Under the pieces are notes generated by a model that saw only the letters and a list, made by a program, of their open reading frames with translations, did not search any database and was not told the origin of the DNA. From assembly GCA_031289815.1 (NCBI GenBank), contig JAITOS010000062.1, positions 1 through 15,555 of the forward strand: a stretch of 15,555 nucleotides of DNA, in the 5' to 3' direction. The position numbers and the translations under genes were made by a program. This document shows, piece by piece, positions 1 to 6,652 of this stretch. The stretch is from Peptococcaceae bacterium (GTDB taxonomy: Bacteria; Bacillota; Desulfitobacteriia; Desulfitobacteriales; Desulfitobacteriaceae). Each line of letters begins with the position of its first letter. Within the stretch, counting starts at the first letter, position 1.

Positions 1-12
1 CGTCCGCAACAT

Positions 13-87
13 GCCGATGTGGCTCAGAGGTAGAGCAGCTCACTCGTAATGAGCAGGTCGTCGGTTCGATTCCGACCATCGGCTCCA
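13..87 (+). tRNA. tRNA-Thr (anticodon CGT)
   Basis: The sequence folds into a full cloverleaf. The acceptor stem GCCGATG (13-19) pairs perfectly with CATCGGC (77-83). The D stem is GCTC/GAGC (22-25/33-36), the anticodon stem GCTCA/TGAGC (38-42/50-54) encloses the loop CTCGTAA, and the T stem GTCGG/CCGAC (60-64/72-76) encloses TTCGATT. The anticodon at 45-47 is CGT, which reads the threonine codon ACG. The discriminator is T84 and the CCA end (85-87) is encoded. Only 12 bases precede the gene in the window, so its promoter, or a preceding tRNA in a cluster, lies outside. It converges with recG, whose stop codon is about 140 bases away. Confidence 0.96.
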
Positions 88-104
88 TCAAGAACATAGG
101 GGTT

Positions 105-150
105 GTCTCAAAATGATTGCAAGATCATGAAGAGACCGCCTCTTTTTCTT
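105..150 (+). terminator. possible intrinsic terminator of tRNA-Thr
   Basis: A hairpin pairs GTCTC (105-109) with GAGAC (132-136). Inside it ATGAT (113-117) pairs with ATCAT (124-128), with a 3x3 internal loop between the two stems. A T-rich run (141-150) follows, but starts about four bases after the stem instead of directly at its base, so the terminator is imperfect. The minus strand has no T-run after the same hairpin, so it would not end recG transcripts in the usual way. The rest of 88-225 holds nothing I recognise, and I see no recG terminator there. Confidence 0.4.
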
Positions 151-225
151 TTGCGCTACCCCTGGAACGGCCTCTCCGCCATACACGGTGACATCCAGCT
201 GCCCGCTTCAGAAACCACCGCCTGT

Positions 226-2700
226 TTAATGCACGCCGATCTGACTGGCGGCGTATTTGCGATCGGCTTCACGCAGCAGCTCCGCGTAGCGCTCCGGATT
301 CCGCCCGACCGCCTGCAACGTTTGATACGCTTTTTCCACCAGCTGCCCGTCACGGGACAGATCCGCCAAGCGAAGCTCCGGCAGCCCGTGCTGACGGACT
401 CCCAGCAATTCTCCCGGCCCGCGCAGACGCAAATCCTCCTCCGCGATCTTAAAGCCGTCTCTCGTTTGGCAGAGGATATCCAAGCGTCGGCTCTCCCGGC
501 TTCCCGCCATCAGGATACAAAAAGACTGGTCAGCGCCGCGCCCTACCCGTCCCCGCAGCTGGTGCAGCTGCGCCAGTCCGAAACGTTCCGCGCCTTCGAT
601 CACCATGACGGCGGCGTTCGGCACATTGATGCCCACTTCAATCACGGTGGTCGCCACCAGAATATCAATGCCGCCCTGAACGAAATCCAGCATGATCTGA
701 TCCTTTTCATTCCTTTTCAAGCGTCCGTGCAATAAAGCGATCTGCCGTTCCGGATAACGCCGCCGGAGTGCTTCCGCCCGCTCCGTCGCCGAAGCGAGGT
801 CGAGCTTTTCCGACTCCTCTACCAGCGGACACACTACATAGACTTGCCGTCCCTGTCCGATTTGCTGTTCCAAGAAGGTCTCCAGCTGGGGCCGCCCTTT
901 TTCCGACAGTTTTCGGGTCAGCACCGGCTTGCGCCCCGCCGGTAATTCATCGATCACGGACAGCTGCAAATCACCGTACAGCGTCAGCGCCAAGGTTCGG
1001 GGGATGGGCGTCGCGGTCATCACCAGCACGTGCGGGTTTTTCCCTTTATTCTGCAATTCCGTGCGCTGGCGGACGCCAAAGCGATGCTGTTCATCCGTAA
1101 TCGCCAGCCCTAAGCGGCAAAATTTCACCTGTTCCTGGATCACGGCATGGGTTCCCACCACGACGTCCGCTCCGCCGTCTTCAATCTGAGCCAGAACCGC
1201 TTCCCGTTCTCCTTTGCCCTGACTGCCTGAGAGTTGAACCACCGTCACCCCCAAGGGGGTAAAGGCTTTCGTTAAACTGTGAAAATGCTGCGCCGCCAAG
1301 ATCTCCGTCGGGGCCATCATCGCCCCCTGATAGCCTGAATCCGCGGCCTGTAGGAGAGCGATCATGGCAATCACGGTTTTTCCGGAGCCGACGTCGCCCT
1401 GAACCAGACGCGTCATCCCCTTGGGACTCGCCATATCCTCCAATATCTCTTTCATCACCCGCCGCTGGGCCGCCGTCAGGGCAAACGGCAGAGCGGCGAT
1501 GAAGGGTTGGAGCCGCCCCTTCCCTCCGGCCAAAACCGGGCTGTCAGCCTGTTTCGTCTGCCCGCGCAGTCTGGCGAAGGCCAATTGCAGAAATAATATT
1601 TCCTCCCAGACAATTCTCTCCCGGGCTAAAGCCAGTTCCTCCATCCCCTGGGGAAAATGAATCCGCTGATAAGCCAGACTTCGCTCCATCCATTCTCCGG
1701 CAGCCTCCGGCGGCAGGATTTCCGGGAAATAATCGCCGGTCTCCTGAATCACTTCCTGAACCAGAGCCCGGATGACTTTACTGGATAATTTGGCTGTTTC
1801 CGGATAGACCGGCATGATTTTATGGTCGGAAAGCGCTTTTCCCTGCTTTTCAATATCGACGGCCAGCATTTCGGGAATAGGATTTTGCCAGCGTACTTTT
1901 CCGGTCACTACCACCTGACTGCCTACCGGATATTGTTTGAGAATATAGCTCTGATTGAACCATAGCGCCCATAAAAGGCGGCCGCCGCTTTCTATGCTCA
2001 GTTTTACGGTCTTGATCTTCCCTTGCGAGCTCTGCGCGGCGACAACCTTCCCGGCGACGGAAGCCAACTCCCCTTCCCGGAGCTGCTCAATCGCGCGAAG
2101 CTGCCGGTTTTCATAGCGCCGGGGGAAATACAGCAACAGGTCTTCAATGCTGTTGATCCCCAACTGTTTGAGGATTTTGAGCCGCTCAGGGCCTACCCCC
2201 TTCACATACTGTAAGGAGCGGCTTGGATCCCCCGCCTGGGTCGGAGAGGTCTTGCGGGGTTGAGTTTGGCTCGGATTCTGACTCTGGCTCTGTCCCTGGC
2301 TCTTTGCTCTTTGCGCCTCCGGGTCAGGCGCCAGCGGTTCCGGTGATTCCGATGACTCCGGCAACTCCGGAAGAACGGCGGAAACCTGCTCCCGCCGCTC
2401 TCCTTCCGCTTCGGCGGCGAGCGCCGCTACGATCTGCCTCAGAGAATGCCAAGCCGTCTGCCGCTGTCCCTTACTCATTTGCGCGTAACGCGCAGCCGCC
2501 TCGCTCAGGCGCGCCTCCTCATTTTTTATCATCCCCAGCTGCCGCAAGCGGGGAATAATTCCCAATAAAAAATTACTAAAACCGCCAAAAACACCGGTAT
2601 TAGTAAATTCGAGCTTTTTCTCAGCCAGCATCGCTTTTTGCAGGTGATGCAACACAATGCGTGCTTGATCAGCTTTTTTCCTGTCGTCCTGTGCCGTCAC
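226..2700 (-). CDS. recG: ATP-dependent DNA helicase RecG
   Basis: RecG remodels stalled replication forks and branch-migrates Holliday junctions. The protein has 824 residues from the chosen start. Residues about 8-65 are an N-terminal helical extension, followed by a low-complexity linker (about 107-162, rich in P, E, S and Q) and the wedge/OB domain (about 209-284). The helicase core shows Walker A GDVGSGKT (435-442), DEQH box (536-539), VMTATPIP (560-567) and motif VI QLHQLRGRVGRG (711-722). The C-terminal signature DGFKIAEEDLRLRGPGE is intact. The frame stays open to a GTG at 2718, but I chose the GTG at 2700 because GGAGGG lies seven bases upstream of it, whereas nothing suitable precedes 2718. 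It is the last gene of the yloU-fakA-recG operon, 38 bases after fakA. The core is certain; the exact start is likely but unproven. Confidence 0.97.
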   Translation of the reverse strand: MTAQDDRKKADQARIVLHHLQKAMLAEKKLEFTNTGVFGGFSNFLLGIIPRLRQLGMIKNEEARLSEAAARYAQMSKGQRQTAWHSLRQIVAALAAEAEGERREQVSAVLPELPESSESPEPLAPDPEAQRAKSQGQSQSQNPSQTQPRKTSPTQAGDPSRSLQYVKGVGPERLKILKQLGINSIEDLLLYFPRRYENRQLRAIEQLREGELASVAGKVVAAQSSQGKIKTVKLSIESGGRLLWALWFNQSYILKQYPVGSQVVVTGKVRWQNPIPEMLAVDIEKQGKALSDHKIMPVYPETAKLSSKVIRALVQEVIQETGDYFPEILPPEAAGEWMERSLAYQRIHFPQGMEELALARERIVWEEILFLQLAFARLRGQTKQADSPVLAGGKGRLQPFIAALPFALTAAQRRVMKEILEDMASPKGMTRLVQGDVGSGKTVIAMIALLQAADSGYQGAMMAPTEILAAQHFHSLTKAFTPLGVTVVQLSGSQGKGEREAVLAQIEDGGADVVVGTHAVIQEQVKFCRLGLAITDEQHRFGVRQRTELQNKGKNPHVLVMTATPIPRTLALTLYGDLQLSVIDELPAGRKPVLTRKLSEKGRPQLETFLEQQIGQGRQVYVVCPLVEESEKLDLASATERAEALRRRYPERQIALLHGRLKRNEKDQIMLDFVQGGIDILVATTVIEVGINVPNAAVMVIEGAERFGLAQLHQLRGRVGRGADQSFCILMAGSRESRRLDILCQTRDGFKIAEEDLRLRGPGELLGVRQHGLPELRLADLSRDGQLVEKAYQTLQAVGRNPERYAELLREADRKYAASQIGVH

Positions 2701-2707
2701 GCCCAAG

Positions 2708-2713
2708 CCCTCC
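2708..2713 (-). promoter_or_regulatory. ribosome binding site that sets the recG start
   Basis: GGAGGG on the minus strand ends seven bases before the GTG at 2700. The alternative GTG at 2718 is preceded directly by GATAGGG with no spacing, so initiation at 2700 is favoured. This removes six residues from the longest open frame. Confidence 0.7.
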
Positions 2714-2738
2714 GCCACCCTATCGGCCCAGTGTACGC

Positions 2739-4400
2739 TTATTCTACACTGAAGATATAAAAATAGATCGGCTGCCCGCCGGCGTGGATTTCAATATCCA
2801 CTTGCGGCTGGCTCTCCTTCAGCCATTTTTCCAGCTGATCCGCCTCCGCGCGTTCGACGTCCTGACCATAAAAGATCGTCACCAGATCGCCCTGACGCCA
2901 ATTCATTTTTTCTAAGGTGTTTTGGGCGACACTGAGCAAATCCCGGCCATTGACTACAATGATCCCTTCTACCAAGCCCAGGACGTCTCCGGCGGCGATA
3001 TTCAACGAATCGAATTGCGAATCGCGCACGGCATAGGTCACTTCCCCTGACTGGACCCGGCTCAGAGCGCTTTCCATGCCTTCGATATTTTCTTCGACGG
3101 TCCCCTCGGGAATAAAATTCAATAACGCCGCTATCCCTTGCGAGATGGATTTGCTCGGAATCACATGGATTTTTTTATCCTCAATCAATTCCTGCACCTG
3201 CAAGGCTGCCAGGATAATGTTGCTGTTATTTGGCAAAATGTAAATGTTATCCGCCGCTACCCGTCTGACCGCCTCGGCGATATCTTCCGTACTGGGATTC
3301 ATCGTCTGCCCGCCGGTCAGGACTTCATCAACCCCTAATTTCGTAAAAATCTCCACAATCCCCTGCCCCATCGTTACCGCTACCACGCCATGTTCTTTAG
3401 GGACGGCAACCGCCGCTTCTTTCGTTTCTTTACGGTCATGGGCCATCGCTTCATTCTGAGCCAGCATGTTATGAATCTGAATTTCATGCAACGTCCCCCA
3501 TTGCATGGCATAATCCAATATCTTGCCGGGATTTTTGGTGTGGATATGGACTTTCACCAATTCCGGCTCCCCGACGACCAGCAGACAGTCCCCGCGGCGA
3601 GCCAGATCTTTGCGAATCTGTTCAATGATGAGGTCGCGGCCTTTCAGCAAAAACTCCGTGCAGTAGGGGTATTCCAGGGAATCAAGCGCCATATTGCCGG
3701 CGGCTGATCCTTCCGCTTCCGGCGGCTTAGGCGGTATCTCCTCGATGTTGAAGGCAATATCCCCTTCCAGCGCGGCGATCCAGCCGCTCAGAATGATGAG
3801 GAAGCCCTGGCCGCCGGCGTCAACGACTCCCGCTTGTTTTAAAACCGGCAAAACATCCGGTGTTTTTTGTAACGCTTCCTGTCCCCGGCGAACCGCTTCA
3901 CAGAGCGTCTCCACCGGATTGCCGCCCTGATTGGCTTTCAGCAGCGCGCCTTTGGCCGCTTCGCGGGAAACCGTCAGAATCGTACCTTCCACCGGTTTCA
4001 TGACCGCCTTATAGGCCGTGTCCACGCCGGATTGCAACGCCTGCGCCAGCTGTCTGGCGTTCACCTCGTATAACCCTTCCACGCTTTTAGCCATGCCGCG
4101 CAATAATTGAGATAATATGACGCCGGAATTGCCTCTGGCGCCCATCAGAGAACCGGCGGAAACCGCTGCGGCAATCTCCGAAACCATCGTTCCTTTGATC
4201 TCCTCCGCTTTTTTAGCCGCCGATTGGATGGTCAAAAACATGTTGGTTCCCGTATCGCCATCCGGTACAGGAAAAACATTTAAGGCGTCCACTTCCCGTT
4301 TCCTATCTTCAAGCGCCTGAACTCCGGCGCGAATCATTTGCTTCCATTGTTCTCCATTCACGATCTCGTCTGAAAAAACAGCCTCTGGCTCCAAAACCAT
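2739..4400 (-). CDS. fakA: fatty acid kinase subunit FakA (YloV, DAK2 domain)
   Basis: FakA is the ATP-binding subunit of the fatty-acid kinase. It phosphorylates fatty acids held by a FakB (DegV-family) partner, which feeds exogenous fatty acids to PlsX/PlsY. The protein has 553 residues, close to the roughly 550 usual for the family. The DAK2 domain (about 20-210) shows NVFPVPDGDTGTNM (41-54, metal and nucleotide binding), GARGNSGVILSQLLRG (87-102) and DAGGQGF (194-200). The central and C-terminal domains carry YCTEFLL (246-252), HIHT (285-288), GGQTMNPST (363-371) and ILPNNSNI (388-395). No fakB gene lies in the window. The gene sits 32 bases after yloU, a pairing conserved across Bacillota. 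Unlike in B. subtilis, no serine dehydratase genes separate it from recG. The start is uncertain: a TTG two codons downstream is better spaced from the ribosome binding site. Confidence 0.95.
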   Translation of the reverse strand: MVLEPEAVFSDEIVNGEQWKQMIRAGVQALEDRKREVDALNVFPVPDGDTGTNMFLTIQSAAKKAEEIKGTMVSEIAAAVSAGSLMGARGNSGVILSQLLRGMAKSVEGLYEVNARQLAQALQSGVDTAYKAVMKPVEGTILTVSREAAKGALLKANQGGNPVETLCEAVRRGQEALQKTPDVLPVLKQAGVVDAGGQGFLIILSGWIAALEGDIAFNIEEIPPKPPEAEGSAAGNMALDSLEYPYCTEFLLKGRDLIIEQIRKDLARRGDCLLVVGEPELVKVHIHTKNPGKILDYAMQWGTLHEIQIHNMLAQNEAMAHDRKETKEAAVAVPKEHGVVAVTMGQGIVEIFTKLGVDEVLTGGQTMNPSTEDIAEAVRRVAADNIYILPNNSNIILAALQVQELIEDKKIHVIPSKSISQGIAALLNFIPEGTVEENIEGMESALSRVQSGEVTYAVRDSQFDSLNIAAGDVLGLVEGIIVVNGRDLLSVAQNTLEKMNWRQGDLVTIFYGQDVERAEADQLEKWLKESQPQVDIEIHAGGQPIYFYIFSVE

Positions 4401-4402
4401 TG

Positions 4403-4408
4403 CCTCCT
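4403..4408 (-). promoter_or_regulatory. ribosome binding site of fakA, oddly spaced
   Basis: A perfect AGGAGG on the minus strand ends only two bases before the ATG at 4400. The TTG at 4394 (third codon) lies eight bases away, which is the normal distance. Initiation may therefore be at TTG, removing two residues. Confidence 0.6.
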
Positions 4409-4432
4409 ACTCAATCATCGTTTATACGGCGT

Positions 4433-4789
4433 CTATTCCAAAACACGGACGCTTTCTACGTTAATATTGACCTTATTCACCGAAAACCCCGTCAGGTTTT
4501 CCACCGTATAACGCACTCTTTCCATCACATTCATCGCTACTTCAGAGATTTTCATCCCATAGCCCACGATGATATAGAGATCAATCGTCACCTCATTTTC
4601 CTGAATCGCGACCACCACGCCCCGGGACAAGTTTTCCCGCCCCAGAAGCTCCACCACCTTATCCGTGCTCTTCCGCGACGACATCCCTACTAAGCCGTAG
4701 CATTCAATGGCGGCGGCTCCGGCAATGGTCGCAATCACCCCTTCAGAGATATCGACGGAGCCATATTCATTGCTGATTTCTTTACCCAT
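4433..4789 (-). CDS. yloU: Asp23/Gls24 family protein YloU
   Basis: This 118-residue protein is the YloU type of the Asp23/Gls24 (alkaline shock) family, found next to fakA throughout Bacillota. The family pattern is clear: GSVDISEGVIATIAGAAA near the N-terminus, then VELLGRENLSRGV, a hydrophobic strand with IDLYIIVGYG, and a C-terminal VNKVNINVESVRV. The family's exact biochemical role is unsettled. Staphylococcal Asp23 is a membrane-associated stress protein, whereas this member has no visible membrane segment and is probably cytosolic. The ATG is preceded by AGGAGG at seven bases. It is the first gene of the operon with fakA and recG, behind its own promoter (4828-4856), and diverges from rpmB. 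Confidence 0.92.
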   Translation of the reverse strand: MGKEISNEYGSVDISEGVIATIAGAAAIECYGLVGMSSRKSTDKVVELLGRENLSRGVVVAIQENEVTIDLYIIVGYGMKISEVAMNVMERVRYTVENLTGFSVNKVNINVESVRVLE

Positions 4790-4827
4790 TTCAGAACCTC
4801 CTTTTCGGCATTGTCCACATTACTACT

Positions 4828-4856
4828 ATTTTATCAATATATTGCTGAGTATTCAA
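4828..4856 (-). promoter_or_regulatory. sigma-A type promoter of yloU-fakA-recG
   Basis: On the minus strand TTGAAT (4851-4856) and TAAAAT (4828-4833) are separated by exactly 17 bases. A TGA directly before the -10 makes an extended -10. The expected transcript start near 4821 leaves a leader of about 30 bases with a good ribosome binding site. No other promoter of similar quality is seen for this operon in the divergent spacer. Confidence 0.75.
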
Positions 4857-4934
4857 AGAAAATCGCTCTTCAACGACCGGCCATCTTCACCCTTGGAAAA
4901 CCCATTGGCACTCTCCCTTTAAAATCCCCGAAGG

Positions 4935-4961
4935 AAAACCTTGCTAAGCGTCTAAGGTTTT
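4935..4961. promoter_or_regulatory. inverted repeat overlapping the rpmB promoter (possible operator)
   Basis: AAAACCTT (4935-4942) and AAGGTTTT (4954-4961) are perfect 8-base inverted arms with an 11-base spacer. They cover the -35 element and most of the promoter spacer of rpmB. Because they lie upstream of the expected transcript start, they would act as DNA and not as an RNA hairpin. A further GGAAAACC at 4895-4902 repeats the left half-site. The binding protein is unknown to me. Confidence 0.4.
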
Positions 4962-4969
4962 GTTAAAAT
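4941..4969 (+). promoter_or_regulatory. sigma-A type promoter of rpmB
   Basis: TTGCTA (4941-4946) and TAAAAT (4964-4969) are 17 bases apart, with a TG one base before the -10 (extended -10). The likely transcript start near 4976 gives a leader of about 30 bases that ends in AAAGGAGG eight bases before the rpmB ATG. Confidence 0.75.
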
Positions 4970-5006
4970 ATAAAAGTGTAATTGGGGTACAAAGGAGGTA
5001 ATCAGC

Positions 5007-5198
5007 ATGGCCAATGTTTGCGCTGTCTGTGGCAAAAGCGTTTCTACGGGAATGCAAGTCAGCCACTCACATATCCGAACAAAAAGAACCTGGAAGCCAA
5101 ATCTTCAAAGAGTACGCGCCCTTGTTAACGGTACTCCCGCCCGGATTAAAGTTTGCACCCGTTGTCTGCGTTCCGGCAAAGTTCAACGCGCTGTATAA
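5007..5198 (+). CDS. rpmB: 50S ribosomal protein L28
   Basis: L28 is a small protein of the large ribosomal subunit. The 63-residue product is the usual length for the zinc-ribbon (C+) form of the family. It starts MANVCAVCGK, giving the first C-x2-C (5/8), and has CTRCLRSGK near the end, giving the second C-x2-C (51/54). The middle HSHIRTKRTWKPNLQ and its basic character are typical. The ATG follows AGGAGG by eight bases. It is transcribed alone on the plus strand, between the convergent thiN operon and the divergent yloU operon, with its own promoter and a strong terminator. The same rpmB/yloU divergence is known in Bacillus. The intact cysteine pairs suggest that it binds zinc. Confidence 0.97.
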   Translation: MANVCAVCGKSVSTGMQVSHSHIRTKRTWKPNLQRVRALVNGTPARIKVCTRCLRSGKVQRAV

Positions 5199-5207
5199 TT
5201 GATCTCC

Positions 5208-5236
5208 ATTATATAGACGTTACCTTTCATATGCAA
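5208..5236 (-). promoter_or_regulatory. promoter-like sequence antisense to rpmB
   Basis: On the minus strand a perfect TATAAT (5208-5213) lies exactly 17 bases downstream of TTGCAT (5231-5236), which matches the -35 consensus at three of six positions. Transcription would start about at the rpmB stop codon and run antisense through rpmB towards yloU. No gene with a ribosome binding site follows directly. Confidence 0.4.
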
Positions 5237-5237
5237 G

Positions 5238-5265
5238 AGCCCGCTCAATATTGATCGGGCTTTTT
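5238..5265 (+). terminator. intrinsic terminator of rpmB
   Basis: AGCCCG (5238-5243) pairs with CGGGCT (5256-5261). The stem continues inward after one mismatch through TCA/TGA to a four-base loop, and TTTTT (5261-5265) follows. It lies 40 bases after the rpmB stop. On the minus strand no T-run follows, so it should act poorly on transcripts from thiN. Confidence 0.88.
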
Positions 5266-5305
5266 CATATTTGACAAACTTTTTCACGTCTTCGGTTGCC
5301 GATGG

Positions 5306-5968
5306 TTACTCTAAAATATTCTGTATCGCCCATACTCTGCCCCGATGGACTTCTATCACGCATTTTTCCGCCGCCATGATATTACTGATCCCGCGAACAC
5401 GCTCCGGCAACAATTCTTCATGATGCAGCGCGTAGACCAAGCCTTCGGTGCTGACGCAGGCAGGCTCGCCGCAGGGCAGCAGGGAAATCAATTGCCCCGG
5501 CTTCCCCTCGATCTCCAGCCGATCCCCGCCCTGCACTACCCAAAGCTCCTGACCAGGATCCTTTAACCGCACATAGACGCCGCGCCGCGCCGAGGCCAAT
5601 ACCAAAGACAGATTCCCCAGCAAATGATCCGTTCTGCCGCCCAATGCTCCATAGAGCAGGATTTCCCAACGCTGATCCGGCAAAGCAGCTTTCCGGATTT
5701 TTTGTTCCGCCCATTGCAAGGCCAGCTCCAGATCAGTCTCATCTTTCTCGCTCGGATATTGGATGATTTCCACCTGATTTTGCCGACAAAGCGACAGCGT
5801 CTCCCTGCTGACGGAATCCAGATCGCCGATGAGGACGTCCGGAAGCCGTTGCACAGCTAAAGCCGCATTCGCGCCGCCGTCCGCGCAGATCAGATAATCC
5901 ACCGCCGCCAATTCCTTTTTTCCCCAGCACGGATTCCAGCCGCCATTCGCCAAAACCGCTATTTTCAC
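5306..5968 (-). CDS. thiN: thiamine diphosphokinase
   Basis: ThiN transfers pyrophosphate from ATP to thiamine, giving thiamine diphosphate (TPP) in the cytosol. The 220-residue product has the family length and motifs: CADGGAN (28-34), GDLDS (48-52), KDETDLELAL (75-84), GALGGRTDH (107-115) and the C-terminal RGISN (192-196), with the expected acidic metal- and ATP-binding residues. The start is GTG at 5968, with GGAGGA six bases upstream; that site begins within a few bases of the rpe stop codon, so translation is probably coupled. It is the last gene of the long operon, as in B. subtilis. I see no TPP riboswitch and no clear terminator after it. The sequence to rpmB contains only the rpmB terminator hairpin. 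Confidence 0.95.
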   Translation of the reverse strand: MKIAVLANGGWNPCWGKKELAAVDYLICADGGANAALAVQRLPDVLIGDLDSVSRETLSLCRQNQVEIIQYPSEKDETDLELALQWAEQKIRKAALPDQRWEILLYGALGGRTDHLLGNLSLVLASARRGVYVRLKDPGQELWVVQGGDRLEIEGKPGQLISLLPCGEPACVSTEGLVYALHHEELLPERVRGISNIMAAEKCVIEVHRGRVWAIQNILE

Positions 5969-5982
5969 GACGCTTCCTCCAC

Positions 5983-6651
5983 TCAGGCTGACCTCCCACA
6001 GGCGGCTTCACACAGTTCCCGGTAGGCTTGAACCGGATCCTCCCGGCCAAAGACCGAAGCCCCGGCGACCAGAATTTCAGCGCCGACTTCGACGACCTTC
6101 GCAATATTGCCCGCTTGAATGCCGCCGTCCACTTCAATCAGACAATCCCGCCTGCCCCAGGCATCTAAACGCCGACGCAGATCGCCAATCTTCGGCAGAA
6201 CCGCCTCGATCAATTTCTGTCCGCCAAAGCCGGGATTTACCGACATCAGCAGCACGAAATCCAGCTCCTGAACGACGAACTCCAGCCCGTCCAGCGGCGT
6301 CGTCGGATTAAAGGCGACCCCCGCCGTGCAGCCAGCCGCTTTAATCTGTTGCGCGAGCCGGTGTATATGCTTCGTCGCTTCCCAATGCACGGTGATATGA
6401 TCCGCTCCCGCCCTGGCGAAGTCCTCAATATAGCGTTCCGGGTTTTCGATCATCAAGTGCGCGTCAAAGCGCAGCCCGCTATGCGGACGCAAAGATTGGA
6501 CGATCAGGGGCCCCAGCGTAATATTGGGGACAAAATGCCCGTCCATGACGTCTATGTGCAAGATGCGCGCCCCCGCCCGTTCCACCTTCTCGATCTGATC
6601 AGCCAGCTTGGCGAAATCCGCGGAGAGTATCGACGGCGCAATTTCTATCAT
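5983..6651 (-). CDS. rpe: ribulose-phosphate 3-epimerase
   Basis: Rpe interconverts ribulose-5-phosphate and xylulose-5-phosphate in the pentose phosphate pathway. The 222-residue TIM barrel carries all signature segments: SILSADF (7-13), HIDVMDGHFVPN (32-43, with metal ligands and catalytic Asp34), FDAHLMI (62-68), NPGFGGQ (139-145), VDGGI (174-178, second catalytic Asp175) and VAGASVFG (195-202). The frame opens at 6669, but the ATG at 6651 is preferred. It starts the conserved MIEIAPSIL, has AGAGGA-like pairing nine bases upstream, and lies one base after the rsgA stop, giving tight translational coupling. The upstream ATG lies inside rsgA and has GGAGA directly against it. Fourteen bases separate it from thiN. 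Confidence 0.97.
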   Translation of the reverse strand: MIEIAPSILSADFAKLADQIEKVERAGARILHIDVMDGHFVPNITLGPLIVQSLRPHSGLRFDAHLMIENPERYIEDFARAGADHITVHWEATKHIHRLAQQIKAAGCTAGVAFNPTTPLDGLEFVVQELDFVLLMSVNPGFGGQKLIEAVLPKIGDLRRRLDAWGRRDCLIEVDGGIQAGNIAKVVEVGAEILVAGASVFGREDPVQAYRELCEAACGRSA

Positions 6652-6652
6652 A

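Noticed and set aside
95..136. GGGGTTGTCTCAAAATGA after the tRNA resembles the ends of some insertion sequences, suggesting a remnant next to a tRNA.
   Set aside because: No second end, transposase remnant or target duplication is visible, and the same bases form a hairpin that is explained as a terminator.
2223..2558. Plus-strand open frames opposite recG, such as a Pro/Ala-rich 111-residue frame.
   Set aside because: They mirror recG codons, lack ribosome binding sites and show no recognisable family.
4857..4934. Short peptide frame on the minus strand upstream of the yloU promoter (ATG with a nearby AGGGAGAG, 11 codons).
   Set aside because: It lies upstream of the yloU promoter, so it would be transcribed only from the weak antisense promoter, and it is too short to support.
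5183..5287. Short minus-strand open frame (34 codons, GTG start) between thiN and rpmB, the place where B. subtilis has spoVM.
   Set aside because: It has no ribosome binding site, runs through the rpmB terminator hairpin into the rpmB end, and its product does not resemble the SpoVM peptide.
5271..5300. Perfect -35 hexamer TTGACA on the plus strand at 5271-5276.
   Set aside because: No acceptable -10 lies 16-18 bases downstream, and no plus-strand gene follows.
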